Origin: Blastococcus sp. CT_GayMR19
Lineage (GTDB): Bacteria; Actinomycetota; Actinomycetes; Mycobacteriales; Geodermatophilaceae
Direction of reading: 5' to 3'
NCBI RefSeq assembly: GCF_004570385.1
Contig: NZ_SPQL01000006.1
Span: 181,863 to 245,862 of the forward strand
DNA: 64,000 bases
This document shows, in pieces, positions 15,084 through 24,026 of the stretch (position 1 is its first letter; each line of letters opens with the position of its first letter). The translations under genes were made by a program, and so were the position numbers. The notes beneath the pieces are model-generated. The model did no database searches. It worked only from the letters and a program-made list of their open reading frames with translations, and was not told where the DNA came from.

Positions 15084-17645
15084 TCAGTCCTTGCGGCCGG
15101 CGTCGACCATCCGGATCACGGCGCTGCCCTCCTCGTCCGAGGCCTCGAGGTCGACCTCGACGTCGAAGCCCCAGTCGTGGTTCCCCTCGGGGTCGTCGAG
15201 GATCTGCCGCACCTTCCAGCGGCCGGGCTCCGACTTGTCCACGATGAGCAGCGCCGGTCCGCGGGCGTCGGCCCCGGTCTGCACCTCGCCGTGCTCGGCG
15301 AAGTAGGCCCGCACCACGGACTCCCATCGGTCGGCGTCCCAGCCGGCGCCGCCGTCCAGCTCGCCCAGGTCGTACCAGCGCCGCCGCGCGAACAGCTCCA
15401 CCCGCCGGAACAGCGCATTGCGCACCATCGCGGTGAACGCGCGCTCGTTCCCGGTCAGCGGGCGCGGGCGGGCCGGCACCGCGACCGGGACGTCCAGCGG
15501 CTGGTCGGGCGAGGTCAGCTGTTCCCACTCGTCCAGCAGCGACGAGTCCACCTGGCGCACGAGCTCGCCGAGCCACTCGACGAGGTCGGTGACCTCCTCG
15601 GTGCGGGCGTCCGCGGGCACGCCGGACCGCAGCGCCTTGAACGCGTCGGACAGGTAGCGCAGCACCGCACCCTCCGCGCGGGTCAGCCCGTACGTGTTCA
15701 CGAACTCGCGGAAGGTGAACGCCCGCTCCCACATCTCCCGGACGACGGCCTTCGGCGACAGGTGCGCGTCGGCCGCCCACGGATTGGTGCGGACGTAGAC
15801 CTCGAAGGCCGCGTCGAGGAGCTCCTCGAGCGGCTTCGGGTAGCTGACCTCCTCGAGCAGCTCCATCCGCTCGTCGTACTCGATGCCCTCGGCCTTCATC
15901 TGTGCGACGGCCTCGCCCTTGGCCTGGTTCAGCTGCGCGGCGAGGATCTGGCGCGGGTCGTCGAGGGTCGCCTCGATCACCGAGACGACGTCGACGACGT
16001 AGGTGTCGGAGTCCGGGTCGAGCAGGTCGATCGCGGCCAGCGCGAAGGTCGACAGCGGCTGGTTGAGCGCGAAGTCCGGCGGCAGGTCGACGGTCAGGTC
16101 GTAGCGCCGTCCGTCCGGTTCGGGCTCGGGCAGCCGTTCGAGGACGCCGGCCTGCAGCAGCGAGCGGGCGATGCCGATCGCCTCGCGGATGTGCGCGAGC
16201 TGCTTCTTCCGCGGCTCGTGGTTCTCGGTGAGCAGGCGGCGCATCGCGACGAACGGGTCACCGGGCCGGTCGACGACGTCGAGGATCATCGACGTCGACA
16301 CCCGCATGTTGCTGGTCAGCTTCTCGGGCTCACCCTCGACCAGCCGGTTCATCGTCGCCTCGCTCCACGGCACCATGCCGTCGGGCACCTTCTTGCGCAC
16401 CAGCTTGCGGCGCTTCTTCGGGTCGTCGGAGACCTTGGCGAACTGCTTGAGGTTCTCCACCTCGTGCTCCGGAGCCTGGACGACGACGGTGCCCGCGGTG
16501 TCGTAGCCCGCGCGCCCGGCCCGCCCGGCGATCTGGTGGAACTCGCGCACCTGCAGCAGCCGGGTGCGGGTGCCGTCGTACTTGCTCAGCGCGGAGAAGA
16601 GGACCGTGCGGATCGGCACGTTGATGCCGACGCCGAGGGTGTCGGTGCCGCAGATGACCTTGAGCAGCCCGGCCTGGGCCAGCTGCTCCACCAGCCGCCG
16701 GTACTTGGGCAGCATGCCCGCGTGGTGGACGCCGATGCCGTGACGCACCAGCCGCGACAGCGTCGTCCCGAAGGCCGAGGAGAACCGGAAGCCGCCGATC
16801 AGGTCGGCGATCGCCGCCTTCTCCTCCTTGCTGCACACGTTGACGCTCATCAGCGCCTGCGCCCGCTCGAGGGCCGAGGCCTGCGTGAAGTGGACGACGT
16901 AGATCGGCGCCTGCCTGGTGTCCAGCAGGTCCTGGATCGTCTCGTGCATCGGCGTGGTCGCGTAGTAGTGGTGCAGCGGCACCGGGCGCTCGGCGTTCGC
17001 GACCAGCGCGGTGGGCCGGCCGGTGCGGCGGGTGAGGTCCTCGCGGAGGAACGTGACGTCGCCGAGGGTGGCGCTCATCAGCAGGAACTGCGCCTTCGGC
17101 AGCTCCAGGAGCGGCACCTGCCAGGCCCAGCCGCGGTCGGGATCGCCGTAGAAGTGGAACTCGTCCATAACCACAAGGACGTCGCCGAGGCCGTCGTTCT
17201 GACCCCCCTCGCGCAGCGCGATGTTGGCCAGCACCTCGGCGGTGCAGGCGATGATCGGGGCGTCGTGGTTGACCGACGCGTCGCCGGTGAGCATGCCGAC
17301 GTTCTCCGCGCCGAAGACCCCGCAGAGCGCGAAGAACTTCTCGCTGACCAGCGCCTTGATCGGTGCCGTGTAGTAGCTCCGCCGTCCGGCCGCGAGCGCC
17401 GCGTACTGCGCGCCGGTGGCGACCAGCGACTTGCCGGACCCGGTCGGCGTCGCGAGGACCACGTTCGCGCCGCTGACCAGCTCGATCAGCGCCTCCTCCT
17501 GCGCCGGGTAGAGCACGGTGCCGCCGGCCTCGGCCCACGCGGCGAAGCTCGCGAACAGCTGGTCGGGATCGGCACCCTCGGCGCGCAGGGCGGCGAGGTC
17601 ACCGGCGTCGTCGAGCAGGGGAGGGGCGGCAAGGGAGGAGGACAT
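15084..17645 (-). CDS. DEAD/DEAH-box helicase with DUF3516 C-terminus
   Basis: An 853-aa superfamily-2 helicase. Motifs: YPAQEEALIELVSG (Q motif region), ATPTGSGKS (Walker A), VVMDEFHFYG (DExH), LMSATLGD (motif III), GTDTLGVGINVP, and QIAGRAGRAGYDT (motif VI). After about residue 430 the protein continues into the DUF3516 region found in actinobacterial helicases. The role is likely in RNA or DNA remodelling but is not defined. Translation is taken from ATG 17645; the frame is open upstream but overlaps the divergent SDR gene's leader. It is followed by the GNAT gene. Confidence 0.88.
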   Translation of the reverse strand: MSSSLAAPPLLDDAGDLAALRAEGADPDQLFASFAAWAEAGGTVLYPAQEEALIELVSGANVVLATPTGSGKSLVATGAQYAALAAGRRSYYTAPIKALVSEKFFALCGVFGAENVGMLTGDASVNHDAPIIACTAEVLANIALREGGQNDGLGDVLVVMDEFHFYGDPDRGWAWQVPLLELPKAQFLLMSATLGDVTFLREDLTRRTGRPTALVANAERPVPLHHYYATTPMHETIQDLLDTRQAPIYVVHFTQASALERAQALMSVNVCSKEEKAAIADLIGGFRFSSAFGTTLSRLVRHGIGVHHAGMLPKYRRLVEQLAQAGLLKVICGTDTLGVGINVPIRTVLFSALSKYDGTRTRLLQVREFHQIAGRAGRAGYDTAGTVVVQAPEHEVENLKQFAKVSDDPKKRRKLVRKKVPDGMVPWSEATMNRLVEGEPEKLTSNMRVSTSMILDVVDRPGDPFVAMRRLLTENHEPRKKQLAHIREAIGIARSLLQAGVLERLPEPEPDGRRYDLTVDLPPDFALNQPLSTFALAAIDLLDPDSDTYVVDVVSVIEATLDDPRQILAAQLNQAKGEAVAQMKAEGIEYDERMELLEEVSYPKPLEELLDAAFEVYVRTNPWAADAHLSPKAVVREMWERAFTFREFVNTYGLTRAEGAVLRYLSDAFKALRSGVPADARTEEVTDLVEWLGELVRQVDSSLLDEWEQLTSPDQPLDVPVAVPARPRPLTGNERAFTAMVRNALFRRVELFARRRWYDLGELDGGAGWDADRWESVVRAYFAEHGEVQTGADARGPALLIVDKSEPGRWKVRQILDDPEGNHDWGFDVEVDLEASDEEGSAVIRMVDAGRKD

Positions 17646-17748
17646 CGTGAGGAACAGCGTGCCCGACGGCACTTCCCTTCCCGTGCAGGTGTCGGGCGCG
17701 GCGGGCCGGGTAGCCGGACGCGGACGCACCCGGATCGCAGGAGGAGAC

Positions 17749-18606
17749 GTGTCCGAGCCCCGTCCCGAGAGCCAGCCCGCTCAGCAGCAGGAGCCGCCCG
17801 GCGTCCTGGGCGAGATGACGCCGAAGCCCGACCACGGCGAGGAGAGCTACCGCGGCTCCGGGCGGCTGGCCGGCAAGGCGGCCGTCATCACCGGCGGCGA
17901 CAGCGGCATCGGGCGCGCGGTGGCCATCGCGTTCGCCCGCGAGGGCGCCGACGTCCTCATCCACTACCTCGATGAGCACGACGACGCGAAGGACACCGCG
18001 CGCCACGTCGAGGAGGCCGGCCGGAAGTGCGTGCTGGTCGCCGGTGACCTGGCCGACCGAGCGCACACGAAGACGATCATCCCGAAGGCCGTCGAGGAGT
18101 TCGGCAAGGTCGACATCCTGGTGAACAACGCGGCGTTCCAGATGAACCATCCGTCGCTCGACGAGGTCTCCGACGAGGAGTGGGACCACACCCTGGCGGT
18201 GAACCTCACGGCGATGTTCACGTTGTGCAAGGACGCGATCCCGCACATGCCGGAGGGCGGCTCGATCATCAACTCGTCGTCGATCAACTCCGACATGCCG
18301 AGCCCCGACCTGGCGCCCTACGCGATGACGAAGGCGGGCATCGCGAACTTCACCGCGTCGCTGGCGCAGATGCTGGCCGAGAAGGGGATCCGGGCCAACT
18401 CGGTCGCCCCCGGCCCGATCTGGACGCCGCTCATCCCCGCGACCATGCCGCCGGAGAAGGTGGAGGGCTTCGGCGAGCAGGTGCCGATGGGCCGCGCCGG
18501 GCAGCCCGCCGAGCTCGCGCCGGTCTACGTGCTGCTCGCCAGCGACGAGGCCTCCTACGTCTCCGGCGCGCGGATCGCCGTCACCGGGGGCAAGCCCATC
18601 CTCTGA
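17749..18606 (+). CDS. SDR-family oxidoreductase (general-stress type)
   Basis: A 285-aa short-chain dehydrogenase. Rossmann glycine motif TGGDSGIGRA, NNAA motif, catalytic region NSSSINS and Y-x-x-x-K in YAMTKAG, with PGPIWTPLIPATM after it. The N-terminal tail of about 40 residues (PRPESQPAQQQEPPGVLGEMTPKPDHGEESYRGSG in outline) is typical of the YhdF/YdaD-like group linked to general stress in Gram-positives. GTG at 17749 has AGGAGGAG just upstream, a strong ribosome binding site. It is divergent from the DUF3516 helicase with a spacer of about 100 bases. The substrate is unknown. Confidence 0.88.
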   Translation: MSEPRPESQPAQQQEPPGVLGEMTPKPDHGEESYRGSGRLAGKAAVITGGDSGIGRAVAIAFAREGADVLIHYLDEHDDAKDTARHVEEAGRKCVLVAGDLADRAHTKTIIPKAVEEFGKVDILVNNAAFQMNHPSLDEVSDEEWDHTLAVNLTAMFTLCKDAIPHMPEGGSIINSSSINSDMPSPDLAPYAMTKAGIANFTASLAQMLAEKGIRANSVAPGPIWTPLIPATMPPEKVEGFGEQVPMGRAGQPAELAPVYVLLASDEASYVSGARIAVTGGKPIL

Positions 18607-18723
18607 CGGTGCGCCGAGCTGTACGGCGGTTTCCACGCCGGCACGACCGTCGTGGGGCGGATCTCGGCGCGAGGACGGCCGGGGAGACGCATGGGCGCGC
18701 GCATCCGGCGGTAACGGGTACCC

Positions 18724-19197
18724 ATGGTCTTCATCTGGAGCAGCAACTGGGGTCCGCGGCGCCGCCGGTCGCATCGGGGGTACGGCCACGGCTACGGCCG
18801 GCGGGGCTTCGGCCGCGGCCACGGGTACCGCCGCGACGACTCCTGCCTCCGCGACCTGCTGTTCCTCAACACGGGCTGCTGCCTGGCCAACGCGATCGGC
18901 TGCGGCACCGACTCGTTCCTGCTGGCCCCGACGACGCTGCGGGCGGTCGGTCGGGAGGGCACGGGCGGGCGCGGCACCCGGGTGACCGCCCGGATGATCG
19001 CCGCGGTCCGCGTCTACCAGCGGGAGATCAGCCCGAAGCGCCCGCCCTGCTGCCACTTCGAGCCCACGTGCTCGGCGTACGCCGTCGAGGCGCTGGAGCG
19101 CCACGGCGCCCGCCGGGGCGGCTGGCTCACGCTGCGGCGGCTCGTCCGCTGCCGGCCGGGGGCGGCGCGCGGGGCGGATGCGGTCCCGGCGGTCTGA
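18724..19197 (+). CDS. yidD: YidD-like membrane insertion factor with N-terminal extension
   Basis: A 157-aa protein. Residues from about 91 on match YidD: VRVYQREISPKRPPCCHFEPTCSAYAVEALERHG, then GWLTLRRLVRCRPG; the three conserved Cys are present. YidD helps insert proteins into the inner membrane, usually beside yidC and rnpA. Here it stands alone. The first 90 residues are unusual: a Gly/Arg/Tyr/His-rich stretch, then DSCLRDLLFLNTGCCLANAIGCGTD, a Cys-rich hydrophobic hairpin. Family members are normally 70-120 residues. A second yidD at the origin is likely elsewhere in the genome. The 117 bases before it hold no other gene. Confidence 0.78.
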   Translation: MVFIWSSNWGPRRRRSHRGYGHGYGRRGFGRGHGYRRDDSCLRDLLFLNTGCCLANAIGCGTDSFLLAPTTLRAVGREGTGGRGTRVTARMIAAVRVYQREISPKRPPCCHFEPTCSAYAVEALERHGARRGGWLTLRRLVRCRPGAARGADAVPAV

Positions 19198-19229
19198 GCA
19201 GGGGGTGGCGGGGCACCTATCGTTCCCCG

Positions 19230-20261
19230 GTGCGCAGCGAGGAGAGCCCCACCGCCGGGGTCGGCACCTGGACTGACCCGGCGTGGCGGGCAGCCGCCCT
19301 CGACTGGGCCGGTGCGGAACTCGAGCATGCCGGCCTGACCCTCGACGGCGAACCCGCGCAGCCGCACGTGTACCCCTGGTCGACCGCGTTCCGGCTGCCC
19401 GTGCGGGGCGGGGCCGTCTGGCTGAAAGCCGTCGGGCCCGGTTCGGCGCACGAGCCCGCACTGTCCGTCGCGCTGGGCGGCTGGGTGCCCGACCGCGTGC
19501 TGGTACCGCTGGCCATCGACGCCGGGCGTCGGCTGATCCTCCTCCCGGACGGCGGCCGGACGCTGCGCGACGTCGGCGGGGCGACCCTGGCGGAGGCCTG
19601 GGAGTCGATGCTCCGCGCCTATGCCCGGTTGCAGCTCGAGCTCGTGCCGCACGCGGCGGAGATGCTGGCGCTCGGCGTCCCCGACTCCCGGCCGGACCGC
19701 CTGCCTGCGCTGGTCGGCGACCTGCTGGCCGACGACGACGCGCAGCTCGCCGGACGCGAGGGTGGGCTGGCGCCCCGGATTCGGGAGCGGGTGGTCGCTG
19801 ATCTGACCAGATACGCCGAGCTGTGCGGGCAGCTGGCCGACGGCGGCATCCCGGCGACGCTGCAGCACGACGACCTGCACGACGCGAACGTCTTCGTCTC
19901 GCGGAACCGGCACCGGTTCTTCGACTGGGGCGACGCCTCCGTCTCCCACCCGTTCCTCAGCCTGCTGGTCACCCTGCGGATGGCGCGACAGGCCCTCGCC
20001 GTGCCTCCCGGACATCCGGTGCTGTTCCGGCTCCGCGACTCCTACCTCGACGTGTGGCGCGACCACGGGAGCCCGCAGCAGCTGCGGGAGCAGTGCGACC
20101 GGGCCCTGCAGGTCGGACCGCTGCAGCGCGCGCTCACCTGGCGCCGGATCCTGCAGGGCGTCCACGCCGACGAGGTCGGGGAGTGGGCCGACGCCGTGCC
20201 GGGCTGGACGGCGGAGCACCTCGCGCCCGGCACCCTGAGCGCTGCCCCCGGCCGCGGCTGA
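19230..20261 (+). CDS. APH/phosphotransferase-family kinase-like protein
   Basis: A 343-aa protein of the aminoglycoside phosphotransferase/choline kinase-like superfamily. The catalytic loop is LQHDDLHDANVFV and the metal-binding motif FDWGDAS follows at the usual distance. The N-terminal half shows YPWSTAFRLPV and VWLKAVGPG, where the nucleotide-binding lobe lies. The substrate is unknown and resistance should not be assumed. GTG at 19230 is used because it is the first start after the yidD stop. It is followed after 15 bases by arfB. Confidence 0.8.
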   Translation: MRSEESPTAGVGTWTDPAWRAAALDWAGAELEHAGLTLDGEPAQPHVYPWSTAFRLPVRGGAVWLKAVGPGSAHEPALSVALGGWVPDRVLVPLAIDAGRRLILLPDGGRTLRDVGGATLAEAWESMLRAYARLQLELVPHAAEMLALGVPDSRPDRLPALVGDLLADDDAQLAGREGGLAPRIRERVVADLTRYAELCGQLADGGIPATLQHDDLHDANVFVSRNRHRFFDWGDASVSHPFLSLLVTLRMARQALAVPPGHPVLFRLRDSYLDVWRDHGSPQQLREQCDRALQVGPLQRALTWRRILQGVHADEVGEWADAVPGWTAEHLAPGTLSAAPGRG

Positions 20262-20276
20262 CGTCAGACTGCACGG

Positions 20277-20717
20277 ATGGCCGCCAACGACGACGCCGCC
20301 GGGGACCTGGCGGTCACCGGTTCCCTCGTCGTCCCCGCCGCCGCCCTGAACTGGCGCTTCTCGCGGTCCTCGGGCCCCGGCGGGCAGGGGGTGAACACCG
20401 CCGACTCGCGGGTCGAGCTGTCGGTGGCCCCGCTCGACCTGCCCGGGCTGAGCGACTCGCAGCGGCAGCGGCTGGCCGCGCGCCTGGGCAGCCGGCTCAC
20501 CGACGGCGTCCTGACCATCGCGGCCAGCGAGCACCGGCAGCAGCTCCGCAACCGGCAGGCGGCGCGGGAACGGCTGGCCGCCGTCCTCCGTGCGGCGCTC
20601 GCGCCTCCACCCCCGAGCCGGCGCCGCACCAAGCCCACGCGCGGGTCGCAGGAACGCCGGATCGAGGCGAAGAAGCAGCGCGGGCAGCTCAAGAAGCAGC
20701 GCCGCTCATGGGAGTAG
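20277..20717 (+). CDS. arfB: ribosome rescue peptidyl-tRNA hydrolase ArfB
   Basis: A 146-aa class-I release-factor-like protein. It contains SSGPGGQGVNTADSRVEL, with the GGQ tripeptide that hydrolyses peptidyl-tRNA, and a basic C-terminal tail (RRRTKPTRGSQERR, KKQRGQLKKQRRSWE) that enters the mRNA channel of stalled ribosomes. The length fits ArfB/YaeJ and not the full RF1/RF2 class. It lies close behind the kinase-like gene and may be cotranscribed. Confidence 0.93.
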   Translation: MAANDDAAGDLAVTGSLVVPAAALNWRFSRSSGPGGQGVNTADSRVELSVAPLDLPGLSDSQRQRLAARLGSRLTDGVLTIAASEHRQQLRNRQAARERLAAVLRAALAPPPPSRRRTKPTRGSQERRIEAKKQRGQLKKQRRSWE

Positions 20718-20790
20718 CTCGAGCGTGCGGACGCCGAGGCCGGCTTCGACGAAGCGACCGACGCAGCGGCAGAAATGCGGAGCGACCGGG

Positions 20791-21273
20791 TCAGCTGGGC
20801 GGGGCGAGCAGGCCGGCGTAGCGGTCGAGGTACAGCGGCCAGCCCTGGTCGGTGGCAACGCCGTCGCGGACGGCCTCCCAGCCGGGGCCGTGCCGGTCGA
20901 GGTTGCGGTGCACGAGCTCGACGCGGGTGCGCTGCGGCGTCTCGACGATGAACCGCACCTCGACCTCGCTGGCGTTGTCCGGGTCGGCGACGAGCTGCCA
21001 GTCCGGGCCGATGTCCCAGCTGAACACCACCCGCTCGTGCGGCTCGAAGGCCAGCACCCGCGCCCAGCGGCACTCGCTGCCGTCCTCGGCGATGTCGACG
21101 ATGTGCCCGCCGACCTGCGGCTCGAACACGGTCCTGGCGATCGGCGACCGCATGATGTTGTGCTCGCGCGGCTTGAAGTCCCCGAAGTTCTCGGTGAACA
21201 CCATGAAGGCCCGCTCCTGGGATGCCTCGACGATGATCTGCTTGCGGATGGCGGCGGTGGCTGCCTGTGTCAT
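20791..21273 (-). CDS. SRPBCC (AHSA1-like) domain protein
   Basis: A 160-aa START-like protein: IRKQIIVEASQERAFMVFTENFGDFKPREH, FEPQVGGHIVDIAEDGSECRWARVLAFEPHERVVFSWDI and a C-terminal VRDGVATDQGWPLYLDRYAGLL. AHSA1-like proteins form a hydrophobic pocket; ligand unknown. Its ATG overlaps the stop of the ArsR gene (ATGA), the common regulator-SRPBCC pairing in actinobacteria. The open frame upstream of the ATG belongs to the ArsR region. Confidence 0.87.
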   Translation of the reverse strand: MTQAATAAIRKQIIVEASQERAFMVFTENFGDFKPREHNIMRSPIARTVFEPQVGGHIVDIAEDGSECRWARVLAFEPHERVVFSWDIGPDWQLVADPDNASEVEVRFIVETPQRTRVELVHRNLDRHGPGWEAVRDGVATDQGWPLYLDRYAGLLAPPS

Positions 21274-21626
21274 GACCTCTCCTGTCCTGGTTCGACGACG
21301 TCCTGTTCCTCGCTGTCATCGGGGGAAGCGACGGCGTCCCGGAATCCGGTCAGCGCCCGGTTCCAGTAGGTGTCGAGCTGGTCGCGCATGGCCGCGACGC
21401 CGGCCGGATTGAGCCGGTAGATCCGGCGGGTGCCGGCGACGCGCTCGGCGACCAGCCCAGCGTCCTTGAGCACCTTCAGGTGCTGGGAGACGGCCGGCCG
21501 GCTGATCGGCAGGGCTTCCGCCAGTTCGCCGACCGCCCGCGGACGCTCGGCGAGGCATTCGACGATGGCCCGCCGAGAGGGGTCACCCAGCGCGCTCCAC
21601 GCGTCGGCCTCTCGGTAAGTGCCCAC
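21270..21626 (-). CDS. ArsR-family transcriptional regulator
   Basis: A 118-aa winged-helix protein: WSALGDPSRRAIVECLAERPRAVGELAEALPISRPAVSQHLKVLKDAGLVAERVAGTRRIYRLNP in outline. No metal-binding Cys is present, so it belongs to the non-metal ArsR group usually paired with SRPBCC proteins. It is the first gene of a two-gene unit and is likely to be autoregulated. The C-terminus is acidic (SPDDSEEQDVVEPGQ). Confidence 0.9.
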   Translation of the reverse strand: MGTYREADAWSALGDPSRRAIVECLAERPRAVGELAEALPISRPAVSQHLKVLKDAGLVAERVAGTRRIYRLNPAGVAAMRDQLDTYWNRALTGFRDAVASPDDSEEQDVVEPGQERS

Positions 21627-21753
21627 GAACGGTTAGCCTGGACGAACGGAGCCGGGCCGTCAAGGCGGTCTCGAGCGCCATGCAGCGATCCGCTGGGGGC
21701 CTCGAGGGCTCCTACGATGTGCCGACCCGGGGAACCGCAGAAGAGGTTTCGAC

Positions 21754-22134
21754 ATGGACGAGAACGCCGTGCGGGCGATGATCAAGGATCACTTCGACGC
21801 GTCCACGGACGACATCGTCCGCGCCTCCGAGATCTACGCGGACGAGGCCGTGCTCGAGTTCCCCCAGGGCAGGGAGCGCATCCGCGGCAAGGCCCACATC
21901 ATCGCTTTTCGGTCGGCCTATCCCGCCCGCGTGACCTTCGAGATGCATCGGACCATCGGCCTCCTGGACCTGTGGGTCAACGAGTACGCGATCCGCTACG
22001 ACGACACGAAGCCTCTCCATGTCGTGGGCATCATGGAGTTCCGCGACGGCAAGGTCGTCCGCGAGCGCATCTACTTCGGGGAGCCGTGGGATCCACCCGA
22101 ATGGCGGGCCCGATGGGTCGAGCCCATGGGGTAG
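21754..22134 (+). CDS. NTF2-like (SnoaL-type) protein
   Basis: A 126-aa protein with the NTF2 fold pattern: an N-terminal helix with HFDASTDDIVRASEIYADEAVLEFPQG, then IRGKAHIIAF, and the strands VNEYAIRYDD, VVGIMEFRDGKVVRERIYF. Such proteins are small-molecule enzymes or binding proteins; the role is unknown. The start ATG follows a GAAGAGG site (about 12 bases upstream). GC content appears a little lower than in its neighbours, a weak hint of separate history. The next 200 bases downstream hold no gene I can support. Confidence 0.8.
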   Translation: MDENAVRAMIKDHFDASTDDIVRASEIYADEAVLEFPQGRERIRGKAHIIAFRSAYPARVTFEMHRTIGLLDLWVNEYAIRYDDTKPLHVVGIMEFRDGKVVRERIYFGEPWDPPEWRARWVEPMG

Positions 22135-22336
22135 CCGTAGGCCGCACGGCTGACCAGTTGCACGAGGTTCCTGGTTGCCCGCCGGTCAGGAACGGCGGCG
22201 GTCCAACCGGTGGCAGCGAGCTCAGCTGTCGGGTGCCACGTCTTCCTCGGGCTCGAACGTCCCGCTCCAGTCGTAGCCAGAAGGTACTCACCGAATCGGC
22301 GGCGCAGGCCGCTCCTGAGGCGCGGGAGTCGACCGC
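22135..22336. other. intergenic region without recognisable gene
   Basis: About 200 bases between the convergent NTF2-like gene and the ECF sigma factor gene. A short open frame on the minus strand (about 86 codons) has no family features. I see no tRNA, no strong hairpin and no repeat here. Confidence 0.5.
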
Positions 22337-23584
22337 TCAGTGCGACCGTCGTGGTGCGCCGTGCCCGCGCGTCAGCTCGTCCCGTCGACGCCGGAGGAAC
22401 GCCTGCTCCCGCGCGTTGCCGGACAGCGTGACAGCGGCGTCATAGGCCTCGGCAGCCTCGTCCTCCCGGCCCAGTCGCCGCAGCAGGTCGGCCCGGACGG
22501 CGTGGAAGACGTGATGGCGCGGCAGGTCCAGCGCGTCGACGAGTGCTAGTCCCGCCGCCGCGCCGTCCACCTCGGCCAGCGCCACCGCGCGGTGCAGCGC
22601 CACCACCGGACTCGGGGCGATCGCCAGCAGGTGGTCGTAGAGCTGCACGATCTGGCGCCAGTCGGTGTCGGCCGCCGTCGCGGCGTCCGTGTGCACGGCG
22701 TTGATCGCCGCCTGCAGCTGGTAGGGACCCGGCTGGTTGCGGCGCAGGCACCGGCGCACGAGCTGCTGGCCCTCGGCGATCAGGTCGCGGTCCCAGCGGG
22801 TGCGGTCCTGATCGGCCAGCAGCACGAGGCCGCCGTCGGGCGTCGTCCGCGCGGCCCGTCGCGCCTGGGTCAGCAGCATCAGCGCCAGCAGCCCGGGAAC
22901 CTCGGGCTCGTCGGGCATGAGCTCGGCCAGCAGCCGGCCCAGCCGGATCGCCTCGGCGCACAGGTCCTCCCGGATGAGGCGCTCGCCGGACGTGGCCGTG
23001 TGCCCCTCGGTGAGGATCAGGTAGACGACGGCCAGCACGGCCGGGAGCCGGTCGGGCAGCTCCGCCTCCGTGGGCACCCGGTAGGGGATGCGGGCGTCGC
23101 GGATCTTCCCCTTGGCCCGCACCAGCCGCTGCGCCATGGTCGGCTCGGGCACCAGGAACGCGGACGCGATCTCCGCCGTCGTCAGCCCGCCGAGCAGCCG
23201 CAGGGTGAGCGCGACCTGCGCGGCGGTCCCGAGCGCCGGGTGGCAGCAGGTGGAGATCAGGCGCAGCCGGTCGTCCTGCACGGGTCCGGCCTCCTCCGGC
23301 TCGGCGTCGGCGGAGAGCCGCGCCGCCTGGGCGTACTTGTCGGCGCGCGTCGCCTCCCGTCGGAGACGGTCGATCGCGCGGTTGCGGGCGGTCGTGACGA
23401 TCCAGCCCGCGGGGCTGGGCGGCAGGCCGTCGGTCGGCCACCGCTCCACGGCGGTGAGGAAGGCGTCCTGCACGGCCTCCTCGGCGGCACCGATGTCGCC
23501 GAGGAGACGGATCAGGACGGCGACCGCGCGCCCGTAGTGCTCGCGGAACACCCGCTCGATCTCCGCCGTGGGCGGCCCGGTCAC
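22337..23584 (-). CDS. ECF42-type RNA polymerase sigma factor with TPR-like extension
   Basis: A 415-aa protein. Residues about 10-175 hold sigma regions 2 and 4: [56 protein letters not shown], and [35 protein letters not shown]. The remaining 240 residues form the long alpha-helical extension typical of ECF42 (DUF6596 plus TPR-like repeats). GTG at 23584 overlaps the stop of the DGPF gene (GTGA). In this group the partner protein is a YCII/DGPF protein and not a classical anti-sigma factor. Confidence 0.9.
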   Translation of the reverse strand: MTGPPTAEIERVFREHYGRAVAVLIRLLGDIGAAEEAVQDAFLTAVERWPTDGLPPSPAGWIVTTARNRAIDRLRREATRADKYAQAARLSADAEPEEAGPVQDDRLRLISTCCHPALGTAAQVALTLRLLGGLTTAEIASAFLVPEPTMAQRLVRAKGKIRDARIPYRVPTEAELPDRLPAVLAVVYLILTEGHTATSGERLIREDLCAEAIRLGRLLAELMPDEPEVPGLLALMLLTQARRAARTTPDGGLVLLADQDRTRWDRDLIAEGQQLVRRCLRRNQPGPYQLQAAINAVHTDAATAADTDWRQIVQLYDHLLAIAPSPVVALHRAVALAEVDGAAAGLALVDALDLPRHHVFHAVRADLLRRLGREDEAAEAYDAAVTLSGNAREQAFLRRRRDELTRGHGAPRRSH

Positions 23585-23949
23585 GCCGATGGGGTGTCCG
23601 TGGAGTCCGCGTAGAAGGGGCGCACCTCGATCGGGATCGTGGTCGCCCGCACGAGCTTGCGGCCCCACGCGAGGGCGGCGTCGAGGTCGGGCACGTCGAT
23701 GACCGAGAAGCCGCCCGCGTGCTCCTTGCCCTCGATGAACGGGCCGTCGACGGCCAGGATGTCGCCGCCGGAAGGTCGCAGCGTGGTGGACGTGGTCGGG
23801 GGGTGCAGGCCGCCGCCGAACACCCAGATCCCGGCGTCCGCCATCTCGCGGTGAAGGGCGTCGACGTCCTTCATGATCCGCTCCAGGGCCTCCGGCGTGG
23901 GCGGCTCGCCGACACTCGGCTCGACGACTGTCATCAGGTAACGCGGCAT
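23581..23949 (-). CDS. YCII-related DGPF-domain protein
   Basis: A 122-aa protein starting [20 protein letters not shown]. It carries [19 protein letters not shown], which contains the D-G-P-F tetrapeptide that names the family, and ALAWGRKLV and IEVRPFYAD at the end. It is coupled by a GTGA overlap to an ECF42-type sigma factor, the standard pairing. The biochemical role of DGPF proteins is not settled. Confidence 0.92.
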   Translation of the reverse strand: MPRYLMTVVEPSVGEPPTPEALERIMKDVDALHREMADAGIWVFGGGLHPPTTSTTLRPSGGDILAVDGPFIEGKEHAGGFSVIDVPDLDAALAWGRKLVRATTIPIEVRPFYADSTDTPSA

Positions 23950-24026
23950 CTGTACCTCCTCGGTCGGCGCCGGCGTCGCGCCGGCTGCTCACCCCTTGTA
24001 CGAACGGCGCCCGCCGAAATCGACAG

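Noticed and set aside
15177..17975. A 932-codon plus-strand frame antisense to the DUF3516 helicase
   Set aside because: Composition is that of a shadow of the helicase; motifs of the helicase are unmistakable on the other strand.
19230..20261. Antibiotic resistance phosphotransferase
   Set aside because: Only the generic kinase motifs are present. Nothing ties it to aminoglycosides.
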